Below the pieces are notes generated by a model. That model did no database searches, was not told where the DNA came from, and saw nothing but the letters and a program-made list of their open reading frames with translations. Positions 53,010-60,945 of a stretch of 64,000 nucleotides of DNA are shown here, one piece after another (position 1 is the stretch's first letter; each line of letters starts with the position of its first letter). Both the position numbers and the translations under genes were made by a program. Origin of the DNA: Labilithrix luteola (GTDB taxonomy: Bacteria; Myxococcota_A; Polyangia; Polyangiales; Polyangiaceae); NCBI RefSeq assembly GCF_001263205.1, contig NZ_CP012333.1, positions 11,017,501 through 11,081,500 on the forward strand, given 5' to 3'.

Positions 53010-54008
53010 GTGAAACGTCTCTCTCGACTCTGTCTCGTCACAGCCATCGTTGCCTTCACGGCCCCGGCGAGCGCAGGCTCGCGGTTTCTCGATCTCTCGA
53101 CGGCCGAGGGCTGCTCCGGCCTACGCCTCGAAGAGGTCGAACGAGTGCTGCGCCTCGAGCTCGCCGCCGCGGCCAGCACCTGGTCGACCGATCCGATCGG
53201 GGTCGAGCTGCAATGCGAAGACGAGCACGTTCGCGTCGCCGCCACCGATCCTCTCACCAAGAAGCGACTGACACGTGAGGTCGATCTCTCGGCGGCACGC
53301 ACGGATCGCGAACGCACCTTGGCGCTCGTCGTCTCGCAGCTCTTTCTGACGTCGTGGTCCGAGCTCCTCCTGCCGCCGCCCGAGCCTGTCGTCGCGCAAG
53401 CGATGGGCGCGCATGTCGACACCTCCGCCGGCGACGGCGCCAAGGAGAGTGCGCGCACGGCGCTCGCGGTACCGTCGTTCGCGATCGGTCTCGATGTCGT
53501 GGGAGGGCCGAGGGTTCGCGCCCTCTCGGACTCCGCGCTCGTCGGGGGAAGCGGCGCCATTCGACCGACGTTGGTCTTCGCCTTCGCGAAGCGCCTGCGC
53601 TGGTTCGTCGAGGTCGGCTTCGAAGGCGGCGGAACGCAGCGGGCGAGCGGAGACGTCAACTACACGCTTCCTTCGGCGTCGGCAGGACTCGCCTATCGCC
53701 TGCCGCTCTCTTCGGCCATCGCCCTCGAGGTGGGCGCCTTTGGCGGCGCGGGCGTGCTCGACATCACGGGGAGCGCACGCGGTGGAGGCATCGGACAGTC
53801 GGCGTCTGGCGTCGTCGCCGAGGTCGGAGGACGGATCGGTCCGATCGTGCGCGTGCTCGGCGCGCGCGTGGGCCTCGAGCTGGCAGCCGGAGCCATGCTT
53901 CCACGTGCTGTTGGCCGCGTCGAATCGGGAGAGGACGTCGTGCTCAGCGGCGCGTGGCTCGGAGCGAACCTCGTCGTGGGGTTCGGCGCCGAAGGAGGCG
54001 GCCGATGA
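53010..54008 (+). CDS. Probable outer-membrane beta-barrel protein
   Basis: A 332-residue protein with a signal peptide (CLVTAIVAFTAPASA). The first half resembles a small periplasmic domain (STAEGCSGLRLEEVERVLRLEL..). From about 150 the sequence alternates polar and aliphatic residues in strands: GLDVVGGPRVRALS, LRWFVEVGFEGGGTQ, SAIALEVGAFGGAGVLDI, GVVAEVGGRIGPIVRV and RVGLELAAGAMLP. This is typical of a myxobacterial outer-membrane barrel. It lies 18 nt after the FecR-like gene and overlaps the RCC1 gene by 3-4 nt, so it is part of the same operon. Confidence 0.7.
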   Translation: MKRLSRLCLVTAIVAFTAPASAGSRFLDLSTAEGCSGLRLEEVERVLRLELAAAASTWSTDPIGVELQCEDEHVRVAATDPLTKKRLTREVDLSAARTDRERTLALVVSQLFLTSWSELLLPPPEPVVAQAMGAHVDTSAGDGAKESARTALAVPSFAIGLDVVGGPRVRALSDSALVGGSGAIRPTLVFAFAKRLRWFVEVGFEGGGTQRASGDVNYTLPSASAGLAYRLPLSSAIALEVGAFGGAGVLDITGSARGGGIGQSASGVVAEVGGRIGPIVRVLGARVGLELAAGAMLPRAVGRVESGEDVVLSGAWLGANLVVGFGAEGGGR

Positions 54009-55216
54009 GAAGACACCTGGGCACCGTCGTCGTCTTGGTCGGCCTCACCGCATGCGGGGTCGACGGCGTCGTTCTCCGCGATGGGCCGGATGGCAGCGTC
54101 ACGCCGACGACCGACGGTGGCGGGTCCGTTCTCGCCGATGGTGGCGCGAGCGGGCCTTTCGCCATTCAGGCTTCCCAGGACTACTCGTGCGCGCTCGTCG
54201 CCGGGCGCGCGTACTGTTGGGGCCGGAACGACACCGGCGCTCTAGGCACCGGCGACACGATCGTCCGCCTCGCTCCGTCGAGCGTCGCGTCGGGCGTCAT
54301 CTTCGAGGCCCTCGCGCTCGGCGCAAACCACACGTGCGGGCTCGAACGTGACACGGGGCACGTGCTCTGTTGGGGCAACGGCATGCACGGTCAGCTCGGC
54401 CAAGGACGGACGGTGAACGAGCTCACTCCGGTTCCCGTGAACCTGCCGGGTCGCGTGAAGGTGGTCACCGCGGGCTACGACCACACGTGCGCGATCATCG
54501 AGCCCGGCGCGCTCTATTGCTGGGGAAGCAATGCCGAGGGTCAGCTCGGGCAGAACGACGACATCGATGCCCCCGACGCGCTCTCTCCGATCCGCGTGGG
54601 CACCGACAACGACTGGATCGCCGTCTCCGGCGGTCAGGGGCATACCTGCGGGATCCGCACGGCCGGCACGTATTGCTGGGGCCGAAACGCGCACGACGAG
54701 CTCGGAGTGGGCACTGGCCAGCCCGCTCAGATCCGTGTTCCCAGCCTCGTGGCCGGCGATTACGTGACGGTCGAGGGCGGCCAGGACAGCGCGATCGCGA
54801 TCGGCCGTGACGGGACGGTGCACGAGTGGGGAGACGACGACACCCACCTCTGGAGCGGCTCGGCCCGCCTCTCGACGCCCGGTCAGACGCCGGGGCTCGC
54901 CTCTGCACGCGAGGTGAGCACCGACACGTTCTCGAGCTGCGCGCTCACGAACGGCGGTCACGTCTCGTGCTGGGGCCGCAACATCGAGGGCCAGCTCGGG
55001 CTCGGCGACATCGACGACCACACGTTTCCGACAGAAATGCCGTCGCAAGGCATCCCCTTCAGCCACGTCAGCGTCGGGCGCTTCCACACGTGCGTGATGA
55101 CCGAGGACGGGCGATTCGGTTGCGTCGGCAAGAACGACATGGGCCAGCTCGGCACGGGGGATACGGACCGCCGAAATACCGTCACGCTGATGACGATCTC
55201 CATCAGCTTTCATTGA
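54005..55216 (+). CDS. RCC1-repeat beta-propeller lipoprotein
   Basis: About 403 residues from ATG 54005, which overlaps the upstream stop (ATGA) and opens a lipoprotein signal (GTVVVLVGLTAC). At least six RCC1-type repeats follow, each with Cys and a CWG(R/S)N core: YCWGRNDTGALGTGD, LCWGNGMHGQLGQGR, YCWGSNAEGQLGQND, YCWGRNAHDELGVG, SCWGRNIEGQLGLGD and GCVGKNDMGQLGTGD. One repeat (HEWGDDDTHLW) is divergent. The seven-bladed propeller is probably a surface binding module. Longer upstream reading is shadow of the barrel gene. Confidence 0.88.
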   Translation: MRRHLGTVVVLVGLTACGVDGVVLRDGPDGSVTPTTDGGGSVLADGGASGPFAIQASQDYSCALVAGRAYCWGRNDTGALGTGDTIVRLAPSSVASGVIFEALALGANHTCGLERDTGHVLCWGNGMHGQLGQGRTVNELTPVPVNLPGRVKVVTAGYDHTCAIIEPGALYCWGSNAEGQLGQNDDIDAPDALSPIRVGTDNDWIAVSGGQGHTCGIRTAGTYCWGRNAHDELGVGTGQPAQIRVPSLVAGDYVTVEGGQDSAIAIGRDGTVHEWGDDDTHLWSGSARLSTPGQTPGLASAREVSTDTFSSCALTNGGHVSCWGRNIEGQLGLGDIDDHTFPTEMPSQGIPFSHVSVGRFHTCVMTEDGRFGCVGKNDMGQLGTGDTDRRNTVTLMTISISFH

Positions 55217-55270
55217 GCGAGGCCCGAGCCACACACGCCAATCGAAAGAAGCTGAGCCGATCCGAGCGAC

Positions 55271-55300
55271 ACGGGCCTCTGACAGGGCACGGAGGCCCGT
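55271..55300 (+). promoter_or_regulatory. Hairpin sequestering the ribosome binding site
   Basis: ACGGGCCTC (55271-55279) pairs perfectly with GAGGCCCGT (55292-55300). The right arm contains most of the GGAGG SD sequence (55291-55295) of the gene starting at 55305. No U-run follows, so translational control is more likely than termination. Confidence 0.5.
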
Positions 55301-55304
55301 ACCC

Positions 55305-56498
55305 ATGCGCGATGCCCGCTCGCTATCGATCGTCGCTCTCTTCTCGCTCGTCGCCGCGACGGCGCACTGCTCCGATGCCAGTGAGGCCCCCGCAACTGTG
55401 GATCCCGAGAGGACGACGGGCGACGCGATCGACGGCGGGGGTGCGGGCCAAACGCCAGGCTCGCCGGGCAGTAGCGGAGAGGGCGGAGCACCGTCGACGC
55501 CCGGGCCGTCCAACAAGGCCGATCTCTTCGTCGCCGTCGGACACATGGGTCGCTCGGTGGTCTCCTGCGACGACGGTCTCACGTGGATCCACGATCGTTC
55601 GGACAACGACAACGCCCGCTGCTGGGTGGACGGCGACCCGAACTACGTGGAGTGCGACCACACGGCTTCGAGCTCGCCCAACGGAGGCATCACCTACGGT
55701 GACGGCTATTTCTATGCGTCGTATGGCTGGGGCCACGACGGCAGCATCCGGCGTTCGACCGACGGGTTCACGTGGGAAACCGTGAAGAGTGACGGCTGGG
55801 GTGGAGGTGTCGCCTATGCCAAGCAGAACGTCTTCGTGCTCTGGGAGGGCGATTGGGCGAGGTCCACGGATCACGGCACCACGTGGCAACCGGTGACGTA
55901 CGGCGGGATGTGGGATCTCGATCACGCGTTCCCTCGCGCCGTCGGAGATCGCCTCTTCGCGGTTGGTCGCGCGGGCGGCGCAGTGAAAGGCCTTCTCAGC
56001 ACCGATGGCGGCGCGACGTGGGCGACGGCAAGCGGGCTTGGACAAGACACCGCCAAGTCCATCGCCGAGGGCAACGGCGTCCTCGTTGGCATCGGCGACC
56101 AAGGCGTCGCGTCACGCTCGACCGACGGAGGAAAGATCTGGGCGTCGAAGACCGTCGTGAGCGACGGCTCGTGGACGACGAACCTCCTCTTCGACGGCAC
56201 CTCGTTCGTGGCCTTCGCGGGCAACGTTCGATGGACGAGCCCTGACGGCGTCGCGTGGTCGCGGTCGGCCCCGATCGCCACGCTGCCGTCCGGGTGGACC
56301 GCCGCGGTCGGCTTCAATCCGAAGACGAAGACGTACGTGGCGATCCTGAACGAGTGGGCGAATTACTACGAAGACCAGAAGGCCTATCGGAGCTCCGATG
56401 GACTCACCTGGACCACGCTCGACGCCGGCCATTTCAAGGGCGGGCATCCCCTCTTCAACATCGTCGTGGGTCAGGTCGACCCGGCCGTCTGCCCGTGA
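55305..56498 (+). CDS. Exported BNR/sialidase-like beta-propeller protein
   Basis: A 397-residue protein with an N-terminal signal (LSIVALFSLVAATAHC; lipobox imperfect) and a Gly/Ser/Pro linker. Repeats resembling Asp-box/BNR units follow: SCDDGLTWIHDRS, RSTDGFTWETV, RSTDHGTTWQPV, STDGGATWATA, RSTDGGKIWASK, TSPDGVAWSRS and RSSDGLTWTTL. This suggests a six- or seven-bladed propeller of the sialidase/photosystem-assembly-factor superfamily, but no sialidase catalytic residues were identified. It is the last gene of the ECF cluster. Its SD is inside a hairpin. Confidence 0.75.
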   Translation: MRDARSLSIVALFSLVAATAHCSDASEAPATVDPERTTGDAIDGGGAGQTPGSPGSSGEGGAPSTPGPSNKADLFVAVGHMGRSVVSCDDGLTWIHDRSDNDNARCWVDGDPNYVECDHTASSSPNGGITYGDGYFYASYGWGHDGSIRRSTDGFTWETVKSDGWGGGVAYAKQNVFVLWEGDWARSTDHGTTWQPVTYGGMWDLDHAFPRAVGDRLFAVGRAGGAVKGLLSTDGGATWATASGLGQDTAKSIAEGNGVLVGIGDQGVASRSTDGGKIWASKTVVSDGSWTTNLLFDGTSFVAFAGNVRWTSPDGVAWSRSAPIATLPSGWTAAVGFNPKTKTYVAILNEWANYYEDQKAYRSSDGLTWTTLDAGHFKGGHPLFNIVVGQVDPAVCP

Positions 56499-56504
56499 GC
56501 GAAC

Positions 56505-57287
56505 TCAGAGCGTGACGAGCGGACGCGCCACGACGTGGCGAACGAAGTTGCGAAGCAACGAGGCGCTACCGGGGGCGTCCACGGCGCGCGCGAGCATGCT
56601 CGTCGAGTCGCCACCTTCGGCGTGGATGAGATGGGCGCGCGCCGAGATGTAGCCGCGCATCACTTCGCCATCGAACTCGGGATGGAACTGCACGCACTTG
56701 ATGTGCGAGCCGATGCTGTACGCGGAGTTCTCTTCGAGAGCGGTCGACGCCAGCCGGCGCGCGTTCGGCGGCAGCTGGATCACCGAGTCGACGTGGGTGT
56801 GGTTCGCGTGGAAGCGCTCGCCCACGTGCTCCAGGATGGGATCGCGCGGATCGTGGTGATGAACCTGCACCTCGACGGTGCCGATCTCGCGCCCCCGCGG
56901 ATTCTTGGCGACCGCTCCGCCGAGCGCTTGAGCCACGATCTGGTGACCGAAGCAGATGCCGAAGAGTGGCGTCTTGGCGTCGGCGATGTCTCGAATGAGC
57001 GCTTCGGTCCGAAGCATCCACGGCGCGCGCTCCGTCACGCTGCTCGACGAGCCGGTGATGATGAAGGCCGAGGCCTCACCGGCGTGCGGCAGAGGGTGAT
57101 CGGTGCGCACGTCGTGCTCGTGCCACTCGCCCGACCACGCGTCTCCGACCTCACGACGTATCCAGGAGAAGAATTCACCACGTCGGGCCGCAACCTCGGG
57201 CGCGGCGTTGCCAGTGCGCAGAACGATGAGCCTCACCTTGGCAGGTCTACCACTCGCGGACGGCCCCTTCGAGCTCACGCATGACAA
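56505..57287 (-). CDS. Class I glutamine amidotransferase
   Basis: A 260-residue stand-alone GATase1 domain. The nucleophile elbow is FGICFGHQ (Cys112) and the rest of the triad is QFHPEFDG (His202, Glu204). These free-standing proteins hydrolyse glutamine or gamma-glutamyl compounds; relatives include GMP-synthase-like amidotransferases and gamma-glutamyl peptide hydrolases such as PuuD. No synthetase partner is adjacent, so the substrate is open. It lies 21 nt after the MerR regulator gene on the same strand and is probably co-transcribed with it. Confidence 0.85.
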   Translation of the reverse strand: MSCVSSKGPSASGRPAKVRLIVLRTGNAAPEVAARRGEFFSWIRREVGDAWSGEWHEHDVRTDHPLPHAGEASAFIITGSSSSVTERAPWMLRTEALIRDIADAKTPLFGICFGHQIVAQALGGAVAKNPRGREIGTVEVQVHHHDPRDPILEHVGERFHANHTHVDSVIQLPPNARRLASTALEENSAYSIGSHIKCVQFHPEFDGEVMRGYISARAHLIHAEGGDSTSMLARAVDAPGSASLLRNFVRHVVARPLVTL

Positions 57288-57308
57288 TTTGTCCCGGACT
57301 TCCGAAGC

Positions 57309-58181
57309 TCAACGGGCTGCCGAGGATCGACGCTTGGGCTTCTTCTCCTCCGCGCCCGCGTTCGGCTCCCGCGCATTCCGCGCACGTTTCGGGCTCGGGC
57401 TCGAGGTCGCAGCTACAGCCTCGGCGGCGGCGGCTCGCCCCTCCGTCGCGGTCGGCCTAGGCACGACTGCCACGACTGCCACGGACGCCGCGCCGGAGTG
57501 AGGCGCCACGGCGCGCACCAGCTTCGTCGTGAAATGCTCGTGGAGAGCACGACGGAACGCGATCATGATCGGCTCGAAAAGCACGGTTCCGAGCACGGCA
57601 AGTTCGAGCGAACCCTCCTTGTCGGAGAGCAGCATCGTGCGGGTGCTCTCGTTCTGCTCGATCTCGACGCGCGCGAGCGGCGTGAGCATCTCGAGGTAGA
57701 GCGCAAGCTCTTCGAACGTGAACGAGAACCCGAAGCGACGGATGCTGGCGAGCGCGCGAGCCGCCGTCTCACGCGAGCCCGCTTCGTCGCGCACCGAGAG
57801 GCGCGCCTTGCGAAACAGCTCGGCGACGTCGCGACGTGCCTGGTGGAGGATGGCATCGACGCCCGGCGCATCCGTCGCCACGGCCAGAGCGTCGATCGCC
57901 GGCGCAATCGCGTCGACCGCATCGGCACGTGGTGCCGTCACGGCCTCGAACGCGCGCCGCATGGCGTCGATCGAAATGTCGGCGTCGCGCATCGCGCGAA
58001 TGACCGCGAGCCTCCGGACGTGGCTCTCGTCGTAGTACGCGCGGTGCGGCCGTGAGGCGTCGCCAGGAGGAAGAAGCCCTTCACGCAGATAGAACTTGAT
58101 GCTCGCGACGGACACGGAGGTCGCTTCGGCGAGCTCCTGGATGCCGAAAAACGCGGGACTCGACGATTTCGACCGACGCAC
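57309..58181 (-). CDS. MerR family transcriptional regulator
   Basis: A 290-residue protein. The N-terminal MerR winged helix is clear: FFGIQELAEATSVSVASIKFYLREGLLPPG, RAYYDESHVRRLAVIRAMRDADISID. The helical effector region continues to about 225, and the last 60 residues are an Ala/Lys/Arg-rich disordered tail (EEKKPKRRSS) unusual for the family. The start is GTG. No Cys-based metal site is seen, so the effector is probably not a heavy metal. It is upstream of the amidotransferase gene; an inverted repeat lies just before it. Confidence 0.85.
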   Translation of the reverse strand: MRRSKSSSPAFFGIQELAEATSVSVASIKFYLREGLLPPGDASRPHRAYYDESHVRRLAVIRAMRDADISIDAMRRAFEAVTAPRADAVDAIAPAIDALAVATDAPGVDAILHQARRDVAELFRKARLSVRDEAGSRETAARALASIRRFGFSFTFEELALYLEMLTPLARVEIEQNESTRTMLLSDKEGSLELAVLGTVLFEPIMIAFRRALHEHFTTKLVRAVAPHSGAASVAVVAVVPRPTATEGRAAAAEAVAATSSPSPKRARNAREPNAGAEEKKPKRRSSAAR

Positions 58182-58208
58182 GGGAACAAAACGATAGCCG
58201 AGGTATCC

Positions 58209-58223
58209 GATAGCAATACTATC
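58209..58223. promoter_or_regulatory. Inverted repeat between MerR gene and divergent gene
   Basis: GATAG-CAATA-CTATC is a perfect 5+5 inverted repeat 28-42 nt upstream of the MerR start, in an AT-richer divergent interval. It is a candidate MerR operator. Confidence 0.4.
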
Positions 58224-58247
58224 TGTTTGTCACCAGCGAGGTCGGGG

Positions 58248-58520
58248 ATGGAAAGTGCGTTCGGACGTTGGCAGTCGCGCTGGCGTTGGTGGTGGCGGCT
58301 TCGTGGCCTGAGTCCCAGCGAGCGTTGGGTCTCAGGAGCCGTCGCGGTGACCTTGGTTCTCTGCGCCGTTGGCTATCTCGCGAACAAGTGGGACGTCGCA
58401 CGACGAAAACGAGCGCTTCGTGAGTACGTGCGCGAGGAGGCGAGCGTCTTGCCACCACGCCCTATCGCACTCGTGCGATCGATGGACGATGTCGTCCTCG
58501 AGGCCGCCCGAACGCCTTGA
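58248..58520 (+). CDS. Small membrane protein, possibly N-terminal part of an interrupted gene
   Basis: About 90 residues from ATG 58248. The Arg/Trp-rich start (SRWRWWWRLRGLS) is followed by a transmembrane helix (VSGAVAVTLVLCAVGYLANKW) and a short charged tail (RRKRALREYVREEAS) ending in TGA. The open frame resumes in the same frame right after this TGA and continues to 59240 without another stop. The two parts may be a single type II membrane protein broken by a nonsense change or a sequence error. No family was recognised. Confidence 0.5.
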   Translation: MESAFGRWQSRWRWWWRLRGLSPSERWVSGAVAVTLVLCAVGYLANKWDVARRKRALREYVREEASVLPPRPIALVRSMDDVVLEAARTP

Positions 58521-58547
58521 ACCGGCGACTTCACCGCCCCGGAGCTG

Positions 58548-59240
58548 GTGACATCCGCCGCACGCCTCGAGCTCCTCGGACGAACGGCGCTCTTCGTACG
58601 CGCCGCGTTACCGGACGTCTCGCGACTCGACGCCATCGGCGCCGCTGTTCGTCGCTCGGAGAAGGACGCCTTCGTCCTTTGTCTGCGCAAGCCCCCCGCG
58701 AGCAGCGCTCCCGAGGACATCCGCGAAGCGGCCACGCGTTACTGGATGGGAGGCGCCCTCTTCGAGGACGCCACCCACGACGTTTTGCCTCTCCACCTCG
58801 TCCACAAGGGACTGCGTCCGCTCTCGCGCGCGTTCGCCGAAGAGCTCAACGAGGCCGACGACCACCTGTTCGTGCGGAGGCTCGAGGAAGAGTACGAGCT
58901 CCGCATGCCCTCGTCACTCGCGATGGGGCGAACAGCCGCCAGTGTCGACCTGCTCATCGCCGTGGTCGACGAGCTCCCGGAAGGCATGCCCGAGCCCGAG
59001 ATAGGCAAGAGCCTCACGGCCACGCGGCGTCCGGCGATTCTCCCGCTCATCGAGGATGCTCCGCACTTCGTCAGGGCCGTGGTCTGGAGCGCCTCGACGC
59101 GGAGCGTCGTTCTCCGGACCCGAACGATGGTGGACGCCCGCGCCATCGGGGGAGCGAACACGGCCATGATCGCCCCGCACGTGCAGGGCTGCCAGGCTGC
59201 GATGGCTCTCCGCACGGTCCCGTTGGCGCCAGCCCCCTGA
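58548..59240 (+). CDS. Hypothetical protein, possibly C-terminal part of the preceding gene
   Basis: A 230-residue protein from a GTG at 58548, with no recognised family. The sequence looks globular: LELLGRTALFVRAALPDVSRLDAIGAAV, KDAFVLCLRKPPAS, DDHLFVRRLEEEYELRM, TAASVDLLIAVVDELPEGMPE and HFVRAVVWSASTRSVVLRTRTMVDAR. It is in the same frame as the small membrane protein that ends at 58520, and the eight or so codons between them are open apart from the TGA. The start has only a weak GGAG nearby. A periplasmic domain of a single membrane protein is the favoured reading. Confidence 0.55.
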   Translation: MTSAARLELLGRTALFVRAALPDVSRLDAIGAAVRRSEKDAFVLCLRKPPASSAPEDIREAATRYWMGGALFEDATHDVLPLHLVHKGLRPLSRAFAEELNEADDHLFVRRLEEEYELRMPSSLAMGRTAASVDLLIAVVDELPEGMPEPEIGKSLTATRRPAILPLIEDAPHFVRAVVWSASTRSVVLRTRTMVDARAIGGANTAMIAPHVQGCQAAMALRTVPLAPAP

Positions 59241-59334
59241 GCCGGGACTCCTTGGCTCGCCCGGGCCCGCGGGAGCTGCCCCCCTCACGCGTTAGTTGCG
59301 GGAACACACCCGGCCGTGAAAGACTTTTGTTTCC

Positions 59335-60933
59335 GTGTCGGCCGCACCCCGTAGCGAACCGCCTCCCCATACGAAGCAACTCCCTCTCCCGCTCGACGAC
59401 TTCGGATCGCGCGAACGCGGGCCGGGGATCGCCCGGCAAGACCGCGTCTTCTGCAACCGCAATCTGAAGATGAGCGGGATCAGCTGGGTGGGCTTCGACA
59501 TGGATTACACGCTGGCGATCTACGATCAGCCAGCGATGGACGACCTGTCGATCCGCGCGACCATCGCGAAGCTCATCGCGCGCGGCTACCCGGAGTTCAT
59601 CAAGACCGTCCCGGTGTCGACCCAGTTCCCGGTTCGCGGGCTACTGATCGACAAGCGCTTCGGCCACGTGCTCAAGATGGACCGCTACAAGCACGTCCAC
59701 AAGGGCTACCACGGCTTCCGTGAGCTCACGAAAGAGGAGCTCCGCGCGCTCTACCACGCGAAGAAGATCCGGCCGGCGACGCCGCGCTACCACTGGATCG
59801 ACACGCTCTACGCACTCTCCGAGGTGGCCACCTACGCCGCCCTCGTCGACGCGATGGAGAAGAAGGGTTACGCGGTCGACTACTCGCGGCTCTTCACCGA
59901 CATCCGCGAGTGCATCGACGAAGCGCATCGTGACGGCACGATCCTCGACGAAGTGGCGGCGAACCTTCCGCACTTCGTGCATCGCGATCCGAATCTCGCG
60001 CCCACGCTTCACAAGCTGCGTTCGTCCGGAAAGAAGCTCTTTCTCCTGACGAACTCGCGCTGGGCGTACACCGAGAAGATGATGACGTACCTGCTCGGCG
60101 GGGCCATGGCGGAGTACCCGACGTGGCGAAACTTCTTCGACGTCGTCATCGTCGCGGCCACCAAGCCGATCTTCTTCACCGAGCGACGCCCGCTTCTCGA
60201 GCGTGACGGCGAGACGCTGCGTCCGGTCACCTTGCCGCTCGAACGCGGGAAGATCTACGAGGGCGGCAACCTCCAGGAGCTCGAACGCGCGCTCGGCGTC
60301 ACGGGCGACGAGATCCTCTACGTCGGCGATCACATCTACGGCGACATCCTTCGCTCCAAGAAGGACAGCGCGTGGCGTACGGCGATGATCATGCAGGAGC
60401 TCGAGACGGAGATCGCCGCCTACGAGTCCTGCAAAGAAGACTTCGCCACCATCGAGTCGCTCGACGATCAACGCGAGCACCTCGAAGACGACCTCCGCTA
60501 CTACCAGGCACGCATCAAAGAGCTCACGCGCCAGATCGAGCACCGGACCGGCGAGAGACTCGAAAAGAGCGACCGCCAGAGCGCGCGCGACCTCGCCGCC
60601 ATGCTGAACGCCGCGGACAAGAGCGGCCTCAGCGGAAGCGTCGCCGAGCTGGAAGCCGACCGCATGCGGTTCAAGCGAGCCGTCGAACGCATTCGTGGCA
60701 AGCTCCGCCAGATCGAGGCGGAAGTGAGCGCGCTCGACCGACGCATCGACCTTCGCTTCCATCCCTACTGGGGCTCGCTCCTCAAAGAAGGCAGCGAGCA
60801 GTCGAGCTTCGGCAAACAGGTCGACGACTATGCGTGCCTCTACACGTCGCGGGTCTCGAACTTCCTCGCGTACTCACCCCAGCAGTCGTTCCGCAGTCCC
60901 CGAGACGTGATGGCCCACGAGATCGGGATGTAG
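59335..60933 (+). CDS. HAD-superfamily 5'-nucleotidase (purine, NT5C2-like)
   Basis: A 532-residue cytosolic purine 5'-nucleotidase-type protein. HAD motif I is GFDMDYTL (nucleophile D55, D57), motif II KLFLLTNSRWAYT, and motif III/IV in LYVGDHIYGDI. The segment RVFCNRNLKMSGI before motif I is conserved in the family and supports the GTG start at 59335 rather than the ATG at 59470. A coiled-coil region (about 385-480) is inserted before the conserved end (LYTSRVSNFLAYSPQQSFRSPRDVMAHE). Likely reaction: dephosphorylation of IMP/GMP. It lies 12 nt before truD. Confidence 0.9.
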   Translation: MSAAPRSEPPPHTKQLPLPLDDFGSRERGPGIARQDRVFCNRNLKMSGISWVGFDMDYTLAIYDQPAMDDLSIRATIAKLIARGYPEFIKTVPVSTQFPVRGLLIDKRFGHVLKMDRYKHVHKGYHGFRELTKEELRALYHAKKIRPATPRYHWIDTLYALSEVATYAALVDAMEKKGYAVDYSRLFTDIRECIDEAHRDGTILDEVAANLPHFVHRDPNLAPTLHKLRSSGKKLFLLTNSRWAYTEKMMTYLLGGAMAEYPTWRNFFDVVIVAATKPIFFTERRPLLERDGETLRPVTLPLERGKIYEGGNLQELERALGVTGDEILYVGDHIYGDILRSKKDSAWRTAMIMQELETEIAAYESCKEDFATIESLDDQREHLEDDLRYYQARIKELTRQIEHRTGERLEKSDRQSARDLAAMLNAADKSGLSGSVAELEADRMRFKRAVERIRGKLRQIEAEVSALDRRIDLRFHPYWGSLLKEGSEQSSFGKQVDDYACLYTSRVSNFLAYSPQQSFRSPRDVMAHEIGM

Positions 60934-60945
60934 TACGGAGCGGGC

